NCBI GenBank assembly: GCA_964548275.1
Contig: CAZJQI010000031.1
Location: 1-50,313 of the forward strand
Source of the DNA: JAUVUV01 sp964548275
GTDB taxonomy: Bacteria > Gemmatimonadota > Glassbacteria > GWA2-58-10
DNA: 50,313 bases
Direction: 5' to 3'
The notes below the pieces were generated by a model. The model searched no databases, was not told where the DNA came from, and saw only the letters and a list, made by a program, of their open reading frames with translations. This document shows, one piece after another, positions 36,701 through 44,820 of the stretch. How positions within the stretch are numbered: position 1 is the first letter of the stretch; each line of letters starts with the position of its first letter. A program made the position numbers and the translations under genes.

Positions 36701-36887
36701 CGGCCAGGCCGCCCATGAAAGCGGCCAACACCACAGTAATTGCAAAGATCGTGTTGCCGAAAGAAACCGCAAACCGGCGCATCCAGATTATCTCGTAAAC
36801 CAGTCCACAGAATCCGGAAAGAAAAAAAAGCAAGTAGACCAGTATTACCAGACGGCGGCCAGTTGCGGTGAAACTGTCGGTTTCCAT
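33780..36887 (-). CDS. membrane-embedded spermidine-synthase-like protein with C-terminal TPRs
   Basis: A 1035-residue fusion. Residues 10-215 and 245-475 are two membrane halves that repeat each other: FLSGFCGLVYEIIWMRR near 22 matches FISGFTAMVYEIAWTRI near 253. Residues 490-770 form a spermidine-synthase-like SAM-binding domain with VLVIGAGSGTT at 560-570, CVEISP near 585 and TSEPSNPW near 635. Residues 800-1030 hold TPR-like repeats. Such proteins are common in uncultured bacteria, and the substrate is unknown. True polyamine synthesis is doubtful, since the family is diverse. It probably acts at the inner membrane. Confidence 0.85.
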   Translation of the reverse strand: METDSFTATGRRLVILVYLLFFLSGFCGLVYEIIWMRRFAVSFGNTIFAITVVLAAFMGGLAAGSRWFGLLADSPGRKASLFTYYGWMEIGIGVYCLGFERLLEAQKQIILWFYHTLDPSTAASAGFKFLLSALLLIVPTILMGGTLPVLIKALSRRLPDVGRITGKLYFVNCFGAVFGTIAVAFWMIPSLGLALSTALAAAANIAIGLAALALRGRIPEAESSVPEAKTEWSEKAPAAEPQAALRWSLTGIFISGFTAMVYEIAWTRILSLVLGSSTYSFSLMLAAFISGIALGSFLIARFMERINRPAYIFALCQIAVGLSVLAMLPLYSYLPVFFIRCRELVNFSYEAHEVFKFIVCLGVMLVPTTAIGMGFPLVSRLAAGEMSKMGAKVGGVYALNTMGNILGTVLCGFMMIPMLGLKLTLETSLFLNLFTGVTILAVLSTGKAVQAIKVPVSLALVVSAYFLLAPDWDRLILTGGAFRYRPSTGVTAENFSKRVRSLDLLFYREGISSTVTVEQSDSNLMLRINGKVDASNKLDMQTQILLAHLPMLLHENPARVLVIGAGSGTTCGAALAHPELESLCCVEISPGVVEASRFFADYNRRYWEDPRTEIVVDDGRNFLFRSKEKWDVITSEPSNPWIAGIGNLYTEEFYGNCRDRLESGGIICQWIHLYEMEKSVLKTILITFRKAFPHAIAFGSIEDTDLLLIGSEEKLSVDFEAFARRMKYDKVAADLKRIGISSLFTMLSTQIFDTRGMQRWAGIGPINSDNFPVVEYRAPRGFFHASRIFLPDRYRLGEGNTLLANYLQIHEPAVDELLEVARYQIHTGITSMVYSAVADALEIQPDHPDALRLMAHLLTERKKFSEASEVIGRLSAAGATEKEILELEYPLATALAERVSASFLRKPDFSRALETKRRLIEMEPERSIHHYHLGETYERMRKYREAAQAFEAALELRLLEQGSETVEPPLIIHKIGNSYLEDQDFERASYWYERMCQEYPDELLGPAMLRLVNIERLSAEEGSPDAEKLRQALEK

Positions 36888-36913
36888 CGCCTTTATCCAT
36901 CTCCCTGAAATTC

Positions 36914-36937
36914 AGGGGCACGGCGCACCGTGCCCCT
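36914..36937. repeat. REP-like palindrome (GGGGCACGG type)
   Basis: A perfect 10-bp stem, AGGGGCACGG with CCGTGCCCCT, around a CGCA loop. It lies between two minus-strand genes and has no T-run. Confidence 0.75.
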
Positions 36938-36974
36938 GCGATGTTCAGAGCACTTTGGATACCCGGGGCAAAGA

Positions 36975-37886
36975 CTACTGATACTTCTCAAGAAGCTTTT
37001 TGCAGGCCTTGATATTTTCCTTGTGCTTCTGTTGCCTGCTTCCCACCTCGATACCCATAAAACCGCGGTATCCGTGATCCAGAACGATTTTGATCATCCT
37101 GTCCAGGTCCCAGGCCGGGTGGTTGCCGTTTTCGTCGAAATCCGTGCACTTGACACTGACTCCCTTGGCATACGGCATCAGCATCTCCAGCGCCTCGTAC
37201 TTGTCCACCTCAGGGGCGAAATTGCCGAAATCCGGCAGGGTGCCGAACCGCGGGTGATCCACCAGTTTCATCAACTGCACCACCGGCTCCGGGTAGGAGG
37301 AAACCCCGCCGTGGTTTTCGATCAACACGTTCATTCCTGCCTGGTCGGCATACTCGACCAGCGAGCTATAGCTTTCCGCACAGCGGGCGACCCGCTCCTG
37401 GACAGTGCCCACTTTCGTGTAGCCGAAATTGCCCCGGATCGCATGGCAGCCCAGGAAATGGGCGATATCGACCCACTTGCGGTGGTTGATCGCAGCCTGG
37501 GCCCGCTCTTTCCTGTCCTCGTGGCTCATGTCGCCTTCTCCGTCGCACATGATAAGCACCAGCTCCACCCCGTGATCCGCGGCCCGCTTCTTCAAGTCTT
37601 TGAGATATTCGTGGCGCGGGTTCTCGAAATGGCTGTTAACAAACTCCAGCCCGTCCAGACCGTATTCTTCGCGCACGATCCGGGGCAGGTCGAGATTGAC
37701 CCATTCCTTCCTGAACCACGGATTAAGCGACCACGCGGCGAGCGAGATATTGAATTTTTTCTTTGCGCCAGGGTCGGTGGCTGCAAATACGGCGTTGCTC
37801 AGGATACCTTGTGTGGGTGCGGCAGCCAGCAGCCCGCCTGCGGCCAGGCTGCTCTTGAGGAAATTTCTGCGGTTTAGTCTTTTCAT
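36975..37886 (-). CDS. Tat-exported sugar phosphate isomerase/epimerase-like protein
   Basis: A 303-residue xylose-isomerase-like TIM-barrel protein, with AAGGAG just upstream of the ATG. The N-terminus NRRNFLKSSLAAGG is a twin-arginine signal. The barrel has metal-site-like motifs VLIENHGG, TLPDFGNF and FMGIEVG, with the usual Glu, Asp and His ligands. Such proteins isomerise or epimerise sugars or cyclitols. It ends the minus-strand set MFS transporter, hydrolase, isomerase, which suggests shared use of a sugar-derived compound. Substrate unknown. Confidence 0.85.
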   Translation of the reverse strand: MKRLNRRNFLKSSLAAGGLLAAAPTQGILSNAVFAATDPGAKKKFNISLAAWSLNPWFRKEWVNLDLPRIVREEYGLDGLEFVNSHFENPRHEYLKDLKKRAADHGVELVLIMCDGEGDMSHEDRKERAQAAINHRKWVDIAHFLGCHAIRGNFGYTKVGTVQERVARCAESYSSLVEYADQAGMNVLIENHGGVSSYPEPVVQLMKLVDHPRFGTLPDFGNFAPEVDKYEALEMLMPYAKGVSVKCTDFDENGNHPAWDLDRMIKIVLDHGYRGFMGIEVGSRQQKHKENIKACKKLLEKYQ

Positions 37887-37946
37887 GGCCCTCTCCTTGT
37901 TATTTGCATGGCAGCATCCACGCTGTAATCAGCCATGCGGTGGCAA

Positions 37947-38915
37947 TCAGATATTAGCTAAAAAATCAAGCACGATTTTATTGAACTCGGCGGGTTTCTC
38001 CATGTTTATTATGTGACCAGCATCGGGAATTACAATTCTTTTCGCTCCCTTAATTCTGGACACTAACGTGTCCGCAATGAGATGAAAATCAGGTGTATCT
38101 AATTCACCCAAGACTATCAAGGTTGGGACTCTTATTTCTGAAAGCCTCTCAATAGCCGGAGGTTCCATTTGGATTTGGGGATCGGGATTTAACAAATGAA
38201 AACCGGAATAACTTGATACAATGTCCTTAAGTTTTTTTCCAACAGGGGAGTTTTTGAGAGCAGGTGCGAATAGAGGATCATCGAGCCATTCCTGTATTGC
38301 CTCTGAAACACCCTCATTACGCGCTATTGAAGGGTATTTTACGAAAGAACGTTGAACAAATTCATCCGACCACTTGTAGCCGCTAAGTGCCATATCCACC
38401 GGAATAAGGGCGTCCACCTTCTCAGGATATTCAACAGTAAAATCAATTGCAATTCCGCCACCCATTGACAGGCCGATAAGATATGCTTTATCAATAGCAA
38501 GAAACTCCATGAGACTGGATAAATCCTTAGAATGAGAGTACGGTTCCTCCGGTATGGACGACTTTCCGAAACCACGAACATCATATCGAACCACCTTGTA
38601 ATATTTCGCAAAATTTTCGAACTGGTCATCCCACATCCTCGTATTCACGCTAAAACCGTGAATCAGTATCATTGGGTGTCCGTCACCCATTTGTTCATAG
38701 TACAGCTTTGCGCCATTAACCTCGGCAATGCCGGTAATCAGCGGCATTTCTTTTGTCGCTTTTTCACAAGCTCCAAGAAAAAGGATAAGGCAAATCAAGG
38801 TCGCCGTTTTTAAGAAAGACGCCCGGCTCAGCGCACCTTGAGCGCCGGCCACGGCCAGGGCGCCGTCTGCCGCAAAAGAACTCTTAAGAAAACTTCGTCG
38901 GTCCATGCCTTTCAT
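37947..38915 (-). CDS. alpha/beta hydrolase with a chimeric double export signal
   Basis: A 322-residue protein. The hydrolase part (about 60-322) has the oxyanion HGFS motif, the nucleophile elbow GLSMGG, an acidic residue at GELDTPD and the catalytic His in DAGHI. The N-terminus is odd: residues 4-32 (DRRSFLKSSFAADGAL and on) form a Tat signal like that of the neighbouring isomerase, directly followed by a second signal, a lipoprotein one ending FLGAC (Cys50). The hydrolase body is also more AT-rich than the first 100 bp. This looks like a hydrolase gene joined to the 5' end of an isomerase-type gene near 38820. Confidence 0.8.
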   Translation of the reverse strand: MKGMDRRSFLKSSFAADGALAVAGAQGALSRASFLKTATLICLILFLGACEKATKEMPLITGIAEVNGAKLYYEQMGDGHPMILIHGFSVNTRMWDDQFENFAKYYKVVRYDVRGFGKSSIPEEPYSHSKDLSSLMEFLAIDKAYLIGLSMGGGIAIDFTVEYPEKVDALIPVDMALSGYKWSDEFVQRSFVKYPSIARNEGVSEAIQEWLDDPLFAPALKNSPVGKKLKDIVSSYSGFHLLNPDPQIQMEPPAIERLSEIRVPTLIVLGELDTPDFHLIADTLVSRIKGAKRIVIPDAGHIINMEKPAEFNKIVLDFLANI

Positions 38916-38939
38916 TCCCCCCCCTCCCTGGTGAGTTTA

Positions 38940-40130
38940 TCAAGATTGTGTTGTTTTTGTTATAAGATGGTTTTTTGTGATCCGGCGGTTTGCCAGAAAC
39001 TGCATCCCCAACAGCAGCAAAGCGCTGGCCAGTATCAGTGCGAATGCGGTGGAAAGCGAAGTTATACCTGCTATCTGCCCCACGCTAGTTGACAGAACCA
39101 CTCCGCCGAGAACTCCGCAGGCAATAACCAGAGAGAAGATCGTTCCGGTGTAGATTTTAAAGATATTACCCGCTGTGCCAAGCGTGCTCGGGAATATCGG
39201 CGCGAAACAGAGTCCGGTAAACCAGAGAGCGAATGCTCCAAGATACATCGAAGGCGCGAAGATAAAAAGGGTAATCCCTGCACAGGCCCCGGCAGCACAT
39301 AGAAGTACGAGTTTATGGCCTGGGATATTCTTAAAGACCGTACCGGCGAAAAGGCGGCCCAGAACCAGAGAACTCCAGTAACCGGCCAGGATCAACTGGT
39401 CGAGCGGATTGCCGATCTGCCATTTATTCACAACAGCCAGTCGGCTCCAGATGCCGAGACTTACCTCCAGGCCAACGTAAAAGAAAAAAATCAGAGCGAA
39501 GAGCGGCACGAGTGGGCAGGAGAGTGCGCTGGCGGCATCTTTCAGCCTGAATTTTTCAACTGCGGCATCTGGAGGGAACCTGCCGGTTGCAAACAGAATC
39601 GCGGGCAGAAAACAGAAAAGGAAGGCCAGAACAAGAAGGGAAACAATCCCGGAACTCATTAAAAGCCAGCTGGCCATGAGAGGCAGGGATAAGGCGCCAA
39701 GACCGAAGAACATATTTGCAAGATTCAGCGCCTGAGCCCGGTTAGCGGGATAGAGGTGGTTTATCAGGGTGTTCAAACCGACATTGAGGCCCGCACAACC
39801 CGTGCCCAGCAGAAACATGCAAAAACAGGCCGCTGCGAGAGACTGGGCCTGGCTTACAAGCAGAAACGCCGCTGCGCAGATTAAGCTGCCAGCAACCAAT
39901 ACCGGCTTCTGGCCGAAACGGTCGATCAACAGGCCGGTGGCAAAGAGCATGATAAATGTTGAAAAACCGATAAAGAAGAAAAAATAGCTGCCAACCTGCG
40001 TGGGACTTATCGAGAGCTGTTGGGCGAATGAGTTGAGTCCTACACCGGTCAGGGAAGCCACCAGTCCGATCAAGAAGTAGCCGGAACAGCTCGCTGCACT
40101 CAGGTAAGATCGGGAGAAATCATTACTCAC
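38940..40130 (-). CDS. MFS transporter (FucP/sugar-type)
   Basis: A 396-residue permease with about 12 hydrophobic helices. The cytoplasmic loop between helices 2 and 3 reads LLIDRFGQKP, the MFS motif A equivalent. The pattern resembles sugar:proton symporters of the FucP type. It is the promoter-proximal gene of the operon with the hydrolase and the isomerase (24-bp and 60-bp gaps), so it likely imports their substrate. Specificity cannot be read. Confidence 0.85.
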   Translation of the reverse strand: MSNDFSRSYLSAASCSGYFLIGLVASLTGVGLNSFAQQLSISPTQVGSYFFFFIGFSTFIMLFATGLLIDRFGQKPVLVAGSLICAAAFLLVSQAQSLAAACFCMFLLGTGCAGLNVGLNTLINHLYPANRAQALNLANMFFGLGALSLPLMASWLLMSSGIVSLLVLAFLFCFLPAILFATGRFPPDAAVEKFRLKDAASALSCPLVPLFALIFFFYVGLEVSLGIWSRLAVVNKWQIGNPLDQLILAGYWSSLVLGRLFAGTVFKNIPGHKLVLLCAAGACAGITLFIFAPSMYLGAFALWFTGLCFAPIFPSTLGTAGNIFKIYTGTIFSLVIACGVLGGVVLSTSVGQIAGITSLSTAFALILASALLLLGMQFLANRRITKNHLITKTTQS

Positions 40131-40514
40131 AAATTGATACTCCGCTTAAGTAGGGAACAAACAGATGAATGGTTCAGGGCCGGTGATGTCAGGAAAAAAT
40201 AATATCTGTCATAGAGGGGGTTGTCAAGCAATGCCTGGAGCTTGCCAAAGGGGTGAGGAATCTGGATAAATACATTTTTCTCACCAACCACGAGATAATA
40301 TATGATCCAGCAAAGCAGGTGTATGGAGAGATAAAATAAAACGGTTTTACTAGATTATCACGATAGCTATTTTTCTTGATATATTATCTTTTCTTATTTA
40401 ATTTAATCAACTTACGGTAATATTTCCTTGATTTTTCCCTTCGTCTGCTTACTTTATAAACTTCGATTCCTTTGGCACAATTTAACGATTTCACAATCAG
40501 CAAAGGGGTTTGGT
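40131..40514. other. divergent intergenic region
   Basis: 384 bp between the divergent MFS and DoxX genes. It contains the minus-strand promoter at 40199-40227. AT-rich sequence from 40260 on presumably holds the DoxX promoter, not resolved. No gene is seen. Confidence 0.5.
40199..40227 (-). promoter_or_regulatory. consensus sigma70 promoter of the MFS-hydrolase-isomerase operon
   Basis: On the minus strand a perfect TTGACA (40227-40222) and TATTAT (40204-40199) lie exactly 17 bp apart, about 70 bp before the MFS start. Confidence 0.65.
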
Positions 40515-41009
40515 GTGAACAACGAGAATGCGTTGAGCAGGATATTGGGTAAATTCTCCGGCGCACAAAAATTTATTCTGGCCTCTCTGCGAGTGATCGT
40601 AGGGTGGCACTTTCTGTATGAGGGTTATGTAAAGATCGTCACCGAGGGCTGGTCCTCCATTGGTTATCTCGATGCCTCATCCGGGCCGTTTGCCGGGATA
40701 TTTCATGCTATGGCCGGATCATCCTGGATGGCTTCAGCAATCGATATAATCATCTCCTGGGGTCTCACCCTCATCGGGATAGCCTTGATTCTGGGCCTAT
40801 TCACCCGGCTGGTCTCTGTTGCGGCGGCTTTTTTCCTGCTTTTGTTTTACCTTTCCAACCCCCCCTGGATCGGCATTCACTTCATAGCTGGTGAAGGCAA
40901 CTACATGATTGTCAATAAGAACCTGGTGGAACTGGCAGCCGTGATGGTACTTCTGGTTTTCCCCACCGGAGTGATCTGGGGTTTAGATAGAATTTTTATA
41001 AAGGAATGA
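40515..41009 (+). CDS. DoxX family membrane protein
   Basis: A 164-residue protein from a GTG at 40515 with AAAGGGG (40502-40508) 6 nt upstream. An in-frame upstream ATG at 40428 would add 29 unlikely residues. It has four membrane helices. The first contains RVIVGWHFLYEGYVKI, the DoxX hallmark. DoxX proteins are quinone-linked membrane proteins, some being subunits of thiosulfate:quinone oxidoreductase. It directly precedes a Gfo/Idh/MocA gene. Confidence 0.85.
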   Translation: MNNENALSRILGKFSGAQKFILASLRVIVGWHFLYEGYVKIVTEGWSSIGYLDASSGPFAGIFHAMAGSSWMASAIDIIISWGLTLIGIALILGLFTRLVSVAAAFFLLLFYLSNPPWIGIHFIAGEGNYMIVNKNLVELAAVMVLLVFPTGVIWGLDRIFIKE

Positions 41010-41077
41010 ATCCGAATATTAGCGGTTTTCATGGGGCTGGACAATTCAGACAGCCCTTTGTGAAGAGGAGATAACAA

Positions 41078-42733
41078 ATGGCTGGTAACGGCATGAAACG
41101 GAGGGATTTTCTCAAGGCTGCAGCCACCACGCCTATGCTTGGGGCTTTCGGCGCAGCACTCTATTCGAAAGAATCTCACGATAAGGCTGCCCGTGAGGAG
41201 ATTCTTCAGATCGGTAAAGAGGTCAGCGGGACAAACCCGAATATTCTTAAACGTAATTACAAGCGGATTGGCAGTGCCGATGATACGATCAATATCGGTA
41301 TTGTCGGCTGTGGCGGACGGGGGAAATCGCTGATGCGTTCCTGCGGGTTTTATCCGCCGGAAGAGGGCGAACCCAGAGGACTGGAGGGCACGGAACCGCT
41401 CAACCTCAAGCTCACCGCTATCTGTGATCTTTTCCAGCCCAGTATCGACTGGGCTGTCAAGGCTTCCGGAGGCACCGCCAAGGTTTACCGGACATACCAG
41501 GAAATGTTCGATAAGAGCGATATAGACGCTGTGGTAATCGCCACCTCCGACCACTATCACGCACCGGTGGCAATCGCCGCAGCCAGAGCGGGAAAGCACA
41601 TATATGTCGAAAAATGTATGACCAAGACGATCAAAGAGGCTTTCGAGGTTCGCCAGGTTGTCAAAAAGGCGGGAGTCGTTCTCCAGCTCGGACACCAGAA
41701 CCGCAACAGTAACCGTTACGACTCCGCAATGGAAGTTATTAATAAAAATATGCTGGGAGATGTGAGCCTGATCCAGTGCTATACAAACCGCAATACCCGC
41801 AACGGCGCCTGGGTTTACGACATTCCCAAGGAACACGGACCGATGAACGCACCCAGCGGGCCCCGCAACGTGGACTGGGAACAGTACGTGATCAATACGA
41901 TCAAGCGGCCTTACGATCCCAACCGCTTTTTCCGCTGGCGCTGTTTCTGGGATTATGGAACCGGACTCTCCGGCGACCTTCTGACCCACGAGCTGGATGT
42001 GATCAACATGGTGATGAACCTGGGTATCCCGACAACTGCGGTGGCTTCCGGTGGTGTCTACCATCACAAAAAATACGTGAGCCTGATGACTGCTGAGGGC
42101 GAACCGCTCGACTCGGATGAACCGGTGCCCGAGGGCGCTATTCCCAGGCCTGATGTGCCTGTGCTTCGCCGTGACGTTCCCGATGTATTCCAGGTGGTCT
42201 ATGAATGGCCGGACCGCGACCTGACCGTGGTCTACAACGCCACCCTGGCTAACAACTGGGGACGGGCTCAGATTTACCTGGGTAGCGAGGCCACCATGGA
42301 CCTCACCGACGGCGTGGATGTTTTTGCCGACCCGCGCAGCAAACGCTACGCCGACTGGCTCAAAAGCGGCAAGGTGCGGCCGGATGAAGCAATGTTATCC
42401 TATCGCAACGTAGCAGGAAAAGGTGTCGAGGCGATTACTGCAGCCACTGCACAGTGGACGGTTGCCAAGGGTTTGCTCTACACTTACCGCGGCGGCAGGA
42501 TGGTCAGCACCAGCTACCTGCATCTTAAAAACTGGATCGACCATATCCGCGATAACAATACTGACACAATATGCAATATCGATGATGGATTCCAGGAAGC
42601 TATTACAGCGCACATGGCCACCTACAGTTATCTCAAGGGAACCCGGGTGCGCTGGGATGCGGAAAACGAGCGAGTCCTGTTCGATGGCCAGCAAAGCGAG
42701 GAAACACCTAAGGAACTGGTAGCAATCGGCTAG
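41078..42733 (+). CDS. Tat-exported Gfo/Idh/MocA-family oxidoreductase
   Basis: A 551-residue protein, ATG at 41078 with GAGGAG 7 nt upstream. The N-terminus KRRDFLKAAATTP is a twin-arginine signal. The Rossmann NAD(P) site reads GIVGCGGRGK at about residues 74-83. The usual EKP reads EKC (178-180), keeping the Lys. The C-terminal half is the family's beta-sheet domain, with a DLLTHELDVINMV stretch in the usual place. These enzymes oxidise or reduce sugars and cyclitols. It follows DoxX, so a periplasmic quinone-linked oxidation is possible but inferred. Confidence 0.88.
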   Translation: MAGNGMKRRDFLKAAATTPMLGAFGAALYSKESHDKAAREEILQIGKEVSGTNPNILKRNYKRIGSADDTINIGIVGCGGRGKSLMRSCGFYPPEEGEPRGLEGTEPLNLKLTAICDLFQPSIDWAVKASGGTAKVYRTYQEMFDKSDIDAVVIATSDHYHAPVAIAAARAGKHIYVEKCMTKTIKEAFEVRQVVKKAGVVLQLGHQNRNSNRYDSAMEVINKNMLGDVSLIQCYTNRNTRNGAWVYDIPKEHGPMNAPSGPRNVDWEQYVINTIKRPYDPNRFFRWRCFWDYGTGLSGDLLTHELDVINMVMNLGIPTTAVASGGVYHHKKYVSLMTAEGEPLDSDEPVPEGAIPRPDVPVLRRDVPDVFQVVYEWPDRDLTVVYNATLANNWGRAQIYLGSEATMDLTDGVDVFADPRSKRYADWLKSGKVRPDEAMLSYRNVAGKGVEAITAATAQWTVAKGLLYTYRGGRMVSTSYLHLKNWIDHIRDNNTDTICNIDDGFQEAITAHMATYSYLKGTRVRWDAENERVLFDGQQSEETPKELVAIG

Positions 42734-42821
42734 AGCCGAAACCTCGCAAAACAGCCGTTTGTTCCGCGCAAATTCCTGTTAACAAATTTTTGCCTTACAG
42801 TTTTGAATCTGATTCCAGTAT

Positions 42822-42845
42822 GGCGAAGGGCCCCGGCTCTTCGCC
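42822..42845 (+). terminator. hairpin between Gfo/Idh/MocA gene and purN
   Basis: GGCGAAGGGCC (42822-42832) pairs with GGCTCTTCGCC (42835-42845), 11 positions with one wobble. No T-run follows, so this is a possible rather than certain terminator. Confidence 0.4.
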
Positions 42846-42975
42846 GTGTAGTTTAAAATTCGTGAAGGCAGCGGGGAGTTGGAAGCTCTGGTTATTTTCT
42901 CCCATTGTTATCCTTGTTTTTCGACATCTAAAAATTTATCTACCAGTCATCAAACCTAATCTAATTAAGAGAAAA

Positions 42976-43611
42976 ATGTCCAAGCTCAGGGTAGCGGTTA
43001 TGGCCAGTGGTGGGGGCACCAGCCTTCAACAGCTACTGGACAGATTCCCGGACAGGGAGGATTCGACAGCCGAAGCCAGGGTTTGCCTGGTGGTTTCCAA
43101 CCGGCCCGGTATCGGGGCGCTGGAACGGGCCGAAAAAGTCGGGGTGCGCACCGAGGTGATCGACCCGGCCGAGTATGAAAGCTCCGAGGCTTTCGGCAAG
43201 AAGCTGATCGAACTCTATAACGGTGAGTCGATCAACCTGGTTGTCTTGGCCGGATACCTTAAAATGCTCCCTAACAATCTGATCGCCGCCTACAGAAATC
43301 GGATAATCAATATCCACCCGGCCCTTCTGCCGTTATTTGGCGGCAAGGGAATGTACGGAATCAGAGTGCACGAGGCTGTACTCGAGGCCGGTGTCAAGCT
43401 CTCCGGCCCGACAGTGCATTTTGTCGACGAGGAGTACGACAGAGGACCGATTATCGCCCAGCGTCCGGTACCGGTCTATCACACGGATACTCCTGAAACC
43501 CTTGCCGCAAGGGTGCTCGAAGTCGAACATCAGATCCTTCCGGAGGTGGTTAGCCTGATTGCCGCAGGCCAGGTGAAAGTGGTAAACGGTCTCGTTCATG
43601 TTACCGATTAG
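42976..43611 (+). CDS. purN: phosphoribosylglycinamide formyltransferase PurN
   Basis: A 211-residue folate-dependent GAR transformylase of purine synthesis. The start at 42976 puts RVAVMASGGGTSL at the N-terminus as in the family; the frame is open to 42790. The catalytic Asn/His is in NIHPALLP, and the DEEYDRGPII loop carries the catalytic Asp. It precedes the IMP cyclohydrolase gene by 35 bp, in line with a purine operon. Confidence 0.93.
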   Translation: MSKLRVAVMASGGGTSLQQLLDRFPDREDSTAEARVCLVVSNRPGIGALERAEKVGVRTEVIDPAEYESSEAFGKKLIELYNGESINLVVLAGYLKMLPNNLIAAYRNRIINIHPALLPLFGGKGMYGIRVHEAVLEAGVKLSGPTVHFVDEEYDRGPIIAQRPVPVYHTDTPETLAARVLEVEHQILPEVVSLIAAGQVKVVNGLVHVTD

Positions 43612-43646
43612 TTGAGTTCCAAATGCTGATGCCAGGGAATTGAAAA

Positions 43647-44252
43647 ATGGATATAATCAAAATCAAACGGGCTTTAATCAGTGTATCGGACAAAACCGGC
43701 GTGGTCGAGCTGACCCAGGTGCTGCGCTCTTACGGGGTAGAAATTCTTTCAACCGGCGGCACGGCGCGCCATCTGGCTGCCGCAGGAATTCCCTCGAGAA
43801 ATATTGACAGATTTACCGGGCATCCGGAGATCCTGGACGGCAGAGTAAAAACTCTTCACCCCAGAGTCCACGCCGCTCTTCTTGCCAGAAGAGACCTGGA
43901 AAGCCATATGAAGCAATGCCGCGAGTTAAATATCGAACTGATCGATATGGTTGTGGTAAACCTCTACCCGTTTGAAAAGACAGTGGCCAGGGAAGGTGTA
44001 GCGCTCCAAGAGGCTGTCGAGCAGATTGATATCGGCGGACCTGCCATGCTGCGAAGCTCTGCCAAGAACTTCCAGTCAGTGGCTGTCGTGACCTCTCCGG
44101 ACCAGTATGAAACCATGATTGACCAGCTAAAAAGATACGACGGCGGACTCGATCTGAAATTACGCCTTAAGCTGGCCCAGGCGGTTTTCGAAAGAACCTA
44201 CAAATACGACTGGGCGATTTCCAAGTATCTGAAAGAAATCAAAATCGGCTGA
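43647..44252 (+). CDS. stand-alone IMP cyclohydrolase (PurH N-terminal domain only)
   Basis: A 201-residue protein equal to the N-terminal domain of PurH, which closes FAICAR to IMP. ALISVSDKTGVVEL, STGGTARHL, the GRVKTLHPRVH motif and DIGGPAMLRSSAKN are all present. In most bacteria PurH continues for about 320 more residues with the AICAR transformylase. Here it stops cleanly at 44252 with no trace of that domain downstream. Split arrangements are known, so the transformylase may be encoded elsewhere. Confidence 0.9.
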   Translation: MDIIKIKRALISVSDKTGVVELTQVLRSYGVEILSTGGTARHLAAAGIPSRNIDRFTGHPEILDGRVKTLHPRVHAALLARRDLESHMKQCRELNIELIDMVVVNLYPFEKTVAREGVALQEAVEQIDIGGPAMLRSSAKNFQSVAVVTSPDQYETMIDQLKRYDGGLDLKLRLKLAQAVFERTYKYDWAISKYLKEIKIG

Positions 44253-44419
44253 TTGTGTGTTTTAACGGGCGGTTTTCTCAAGCTCTCGATTTTTCGGCTA
44301 AATGCAGGGTGAGACTTGACGAAAGAGTTATTAGCCTTAAATTTATGATTCAAGTTGTCGTGTTTTGAATAGGCAAGCTGATTATCGGTTTTTGAAAGTT
44401 CTGTCAGGAAACCTAACCA

Positions 44420-44665
44420 TTGAGAAAAACTGTGGCGGTTGGTAAGGAAAAGGGAGCATCACGCAAGAGTGCAAAGAAATACGCCCAGGCAAACAGTCCG
44501 GGACAGATCAAGGCATTCGGTCAGAAGAATCTGTTTTTGTTCATATTGGCCCTGGTTGTGATTGTTCTGGGCCACATCTCTCTCGGGATGGGATCGATTA
44601 CTTTTGCGCCGGTTTGTCTCGTGCTGGGCTACTGCATTCTGGTGCCCCTGGCGATCATTATCTAA
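44420..44665 (+). CDS. small two-helix membrane protein
   Basis: An 81-residue protein starting with TTG at 44420 (AGGA at 44406-44409). It has a basic N-terminus, then two hydrophobic helices (about 39-55 and 62-80) with QKNLFLFILALVVIVLGH in the first. It resembles DUF3098-like small proteins in pattern only. A promoter-like TTGACG-N16-TAAATT (44316-44343) precedes it. It lies directly before tRNA-Val. Confidence 0.6.
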   Translation: MRKTVAVGKEKGASRKSAKKYAQANSPGQIKAFGQKNLFLFILALVVIVLGHISLGMGSITFAPVCLVLGYCILVPLAIII

Positions 44666-44678
44666 AAGTAAAGATTGT

Positions 44679-44756
44679 GGGCGCTTAGCTCAGATGGTTT
44701 AGAGCGCCTGCCTTACAAGCAGGAGGTCACTGGTTCGAATCCAGTAGTGCCCACCA
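44679..44756 (+). tRNA. tRNA-Val (anticodon UAC)
   Basis: A 78-nt gene with encoded CCA. The acceptor stem GGGCGCT pairs with AGTGCCC (one G-U). The D-arm runs GCTC to GAGC. The anticodon stem-loop is CCTGC-CTTACAA-GCAGG with anticodon TAC. The T-arm is ACTGG-TTCGAAT-CCAGT. The gene marks the left edge of the AT-rich magnetosome-bearing region; tRNA genes are common integration sites. Confidence 0.97.
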
Positions 44757-44787
44757 TTTTATTTCTTTAATTTACAATTGTTTACAA

Positions 44788-44820
44788 AACCCGGCAGTTT
44801 TTCTGTCGGGTTATTTTTTT
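44788..44820 (+). terminator. rho-independent terminator after tRNA-Val
   Basis: AACCCGGCAG (44788-44797) pairs with CTGTCGGGTT (44803-44812) with one wobble, followed by ATTTTTTT. Confidence 0.85.

Noticed and set aside
44679..44756. A duplicated tRNA 3' end as right attachment site within the window
   Set aside because: I searched by eye for a second copy of the tRNA 3' end downstream and found none; the island, if real, ends outside the window.
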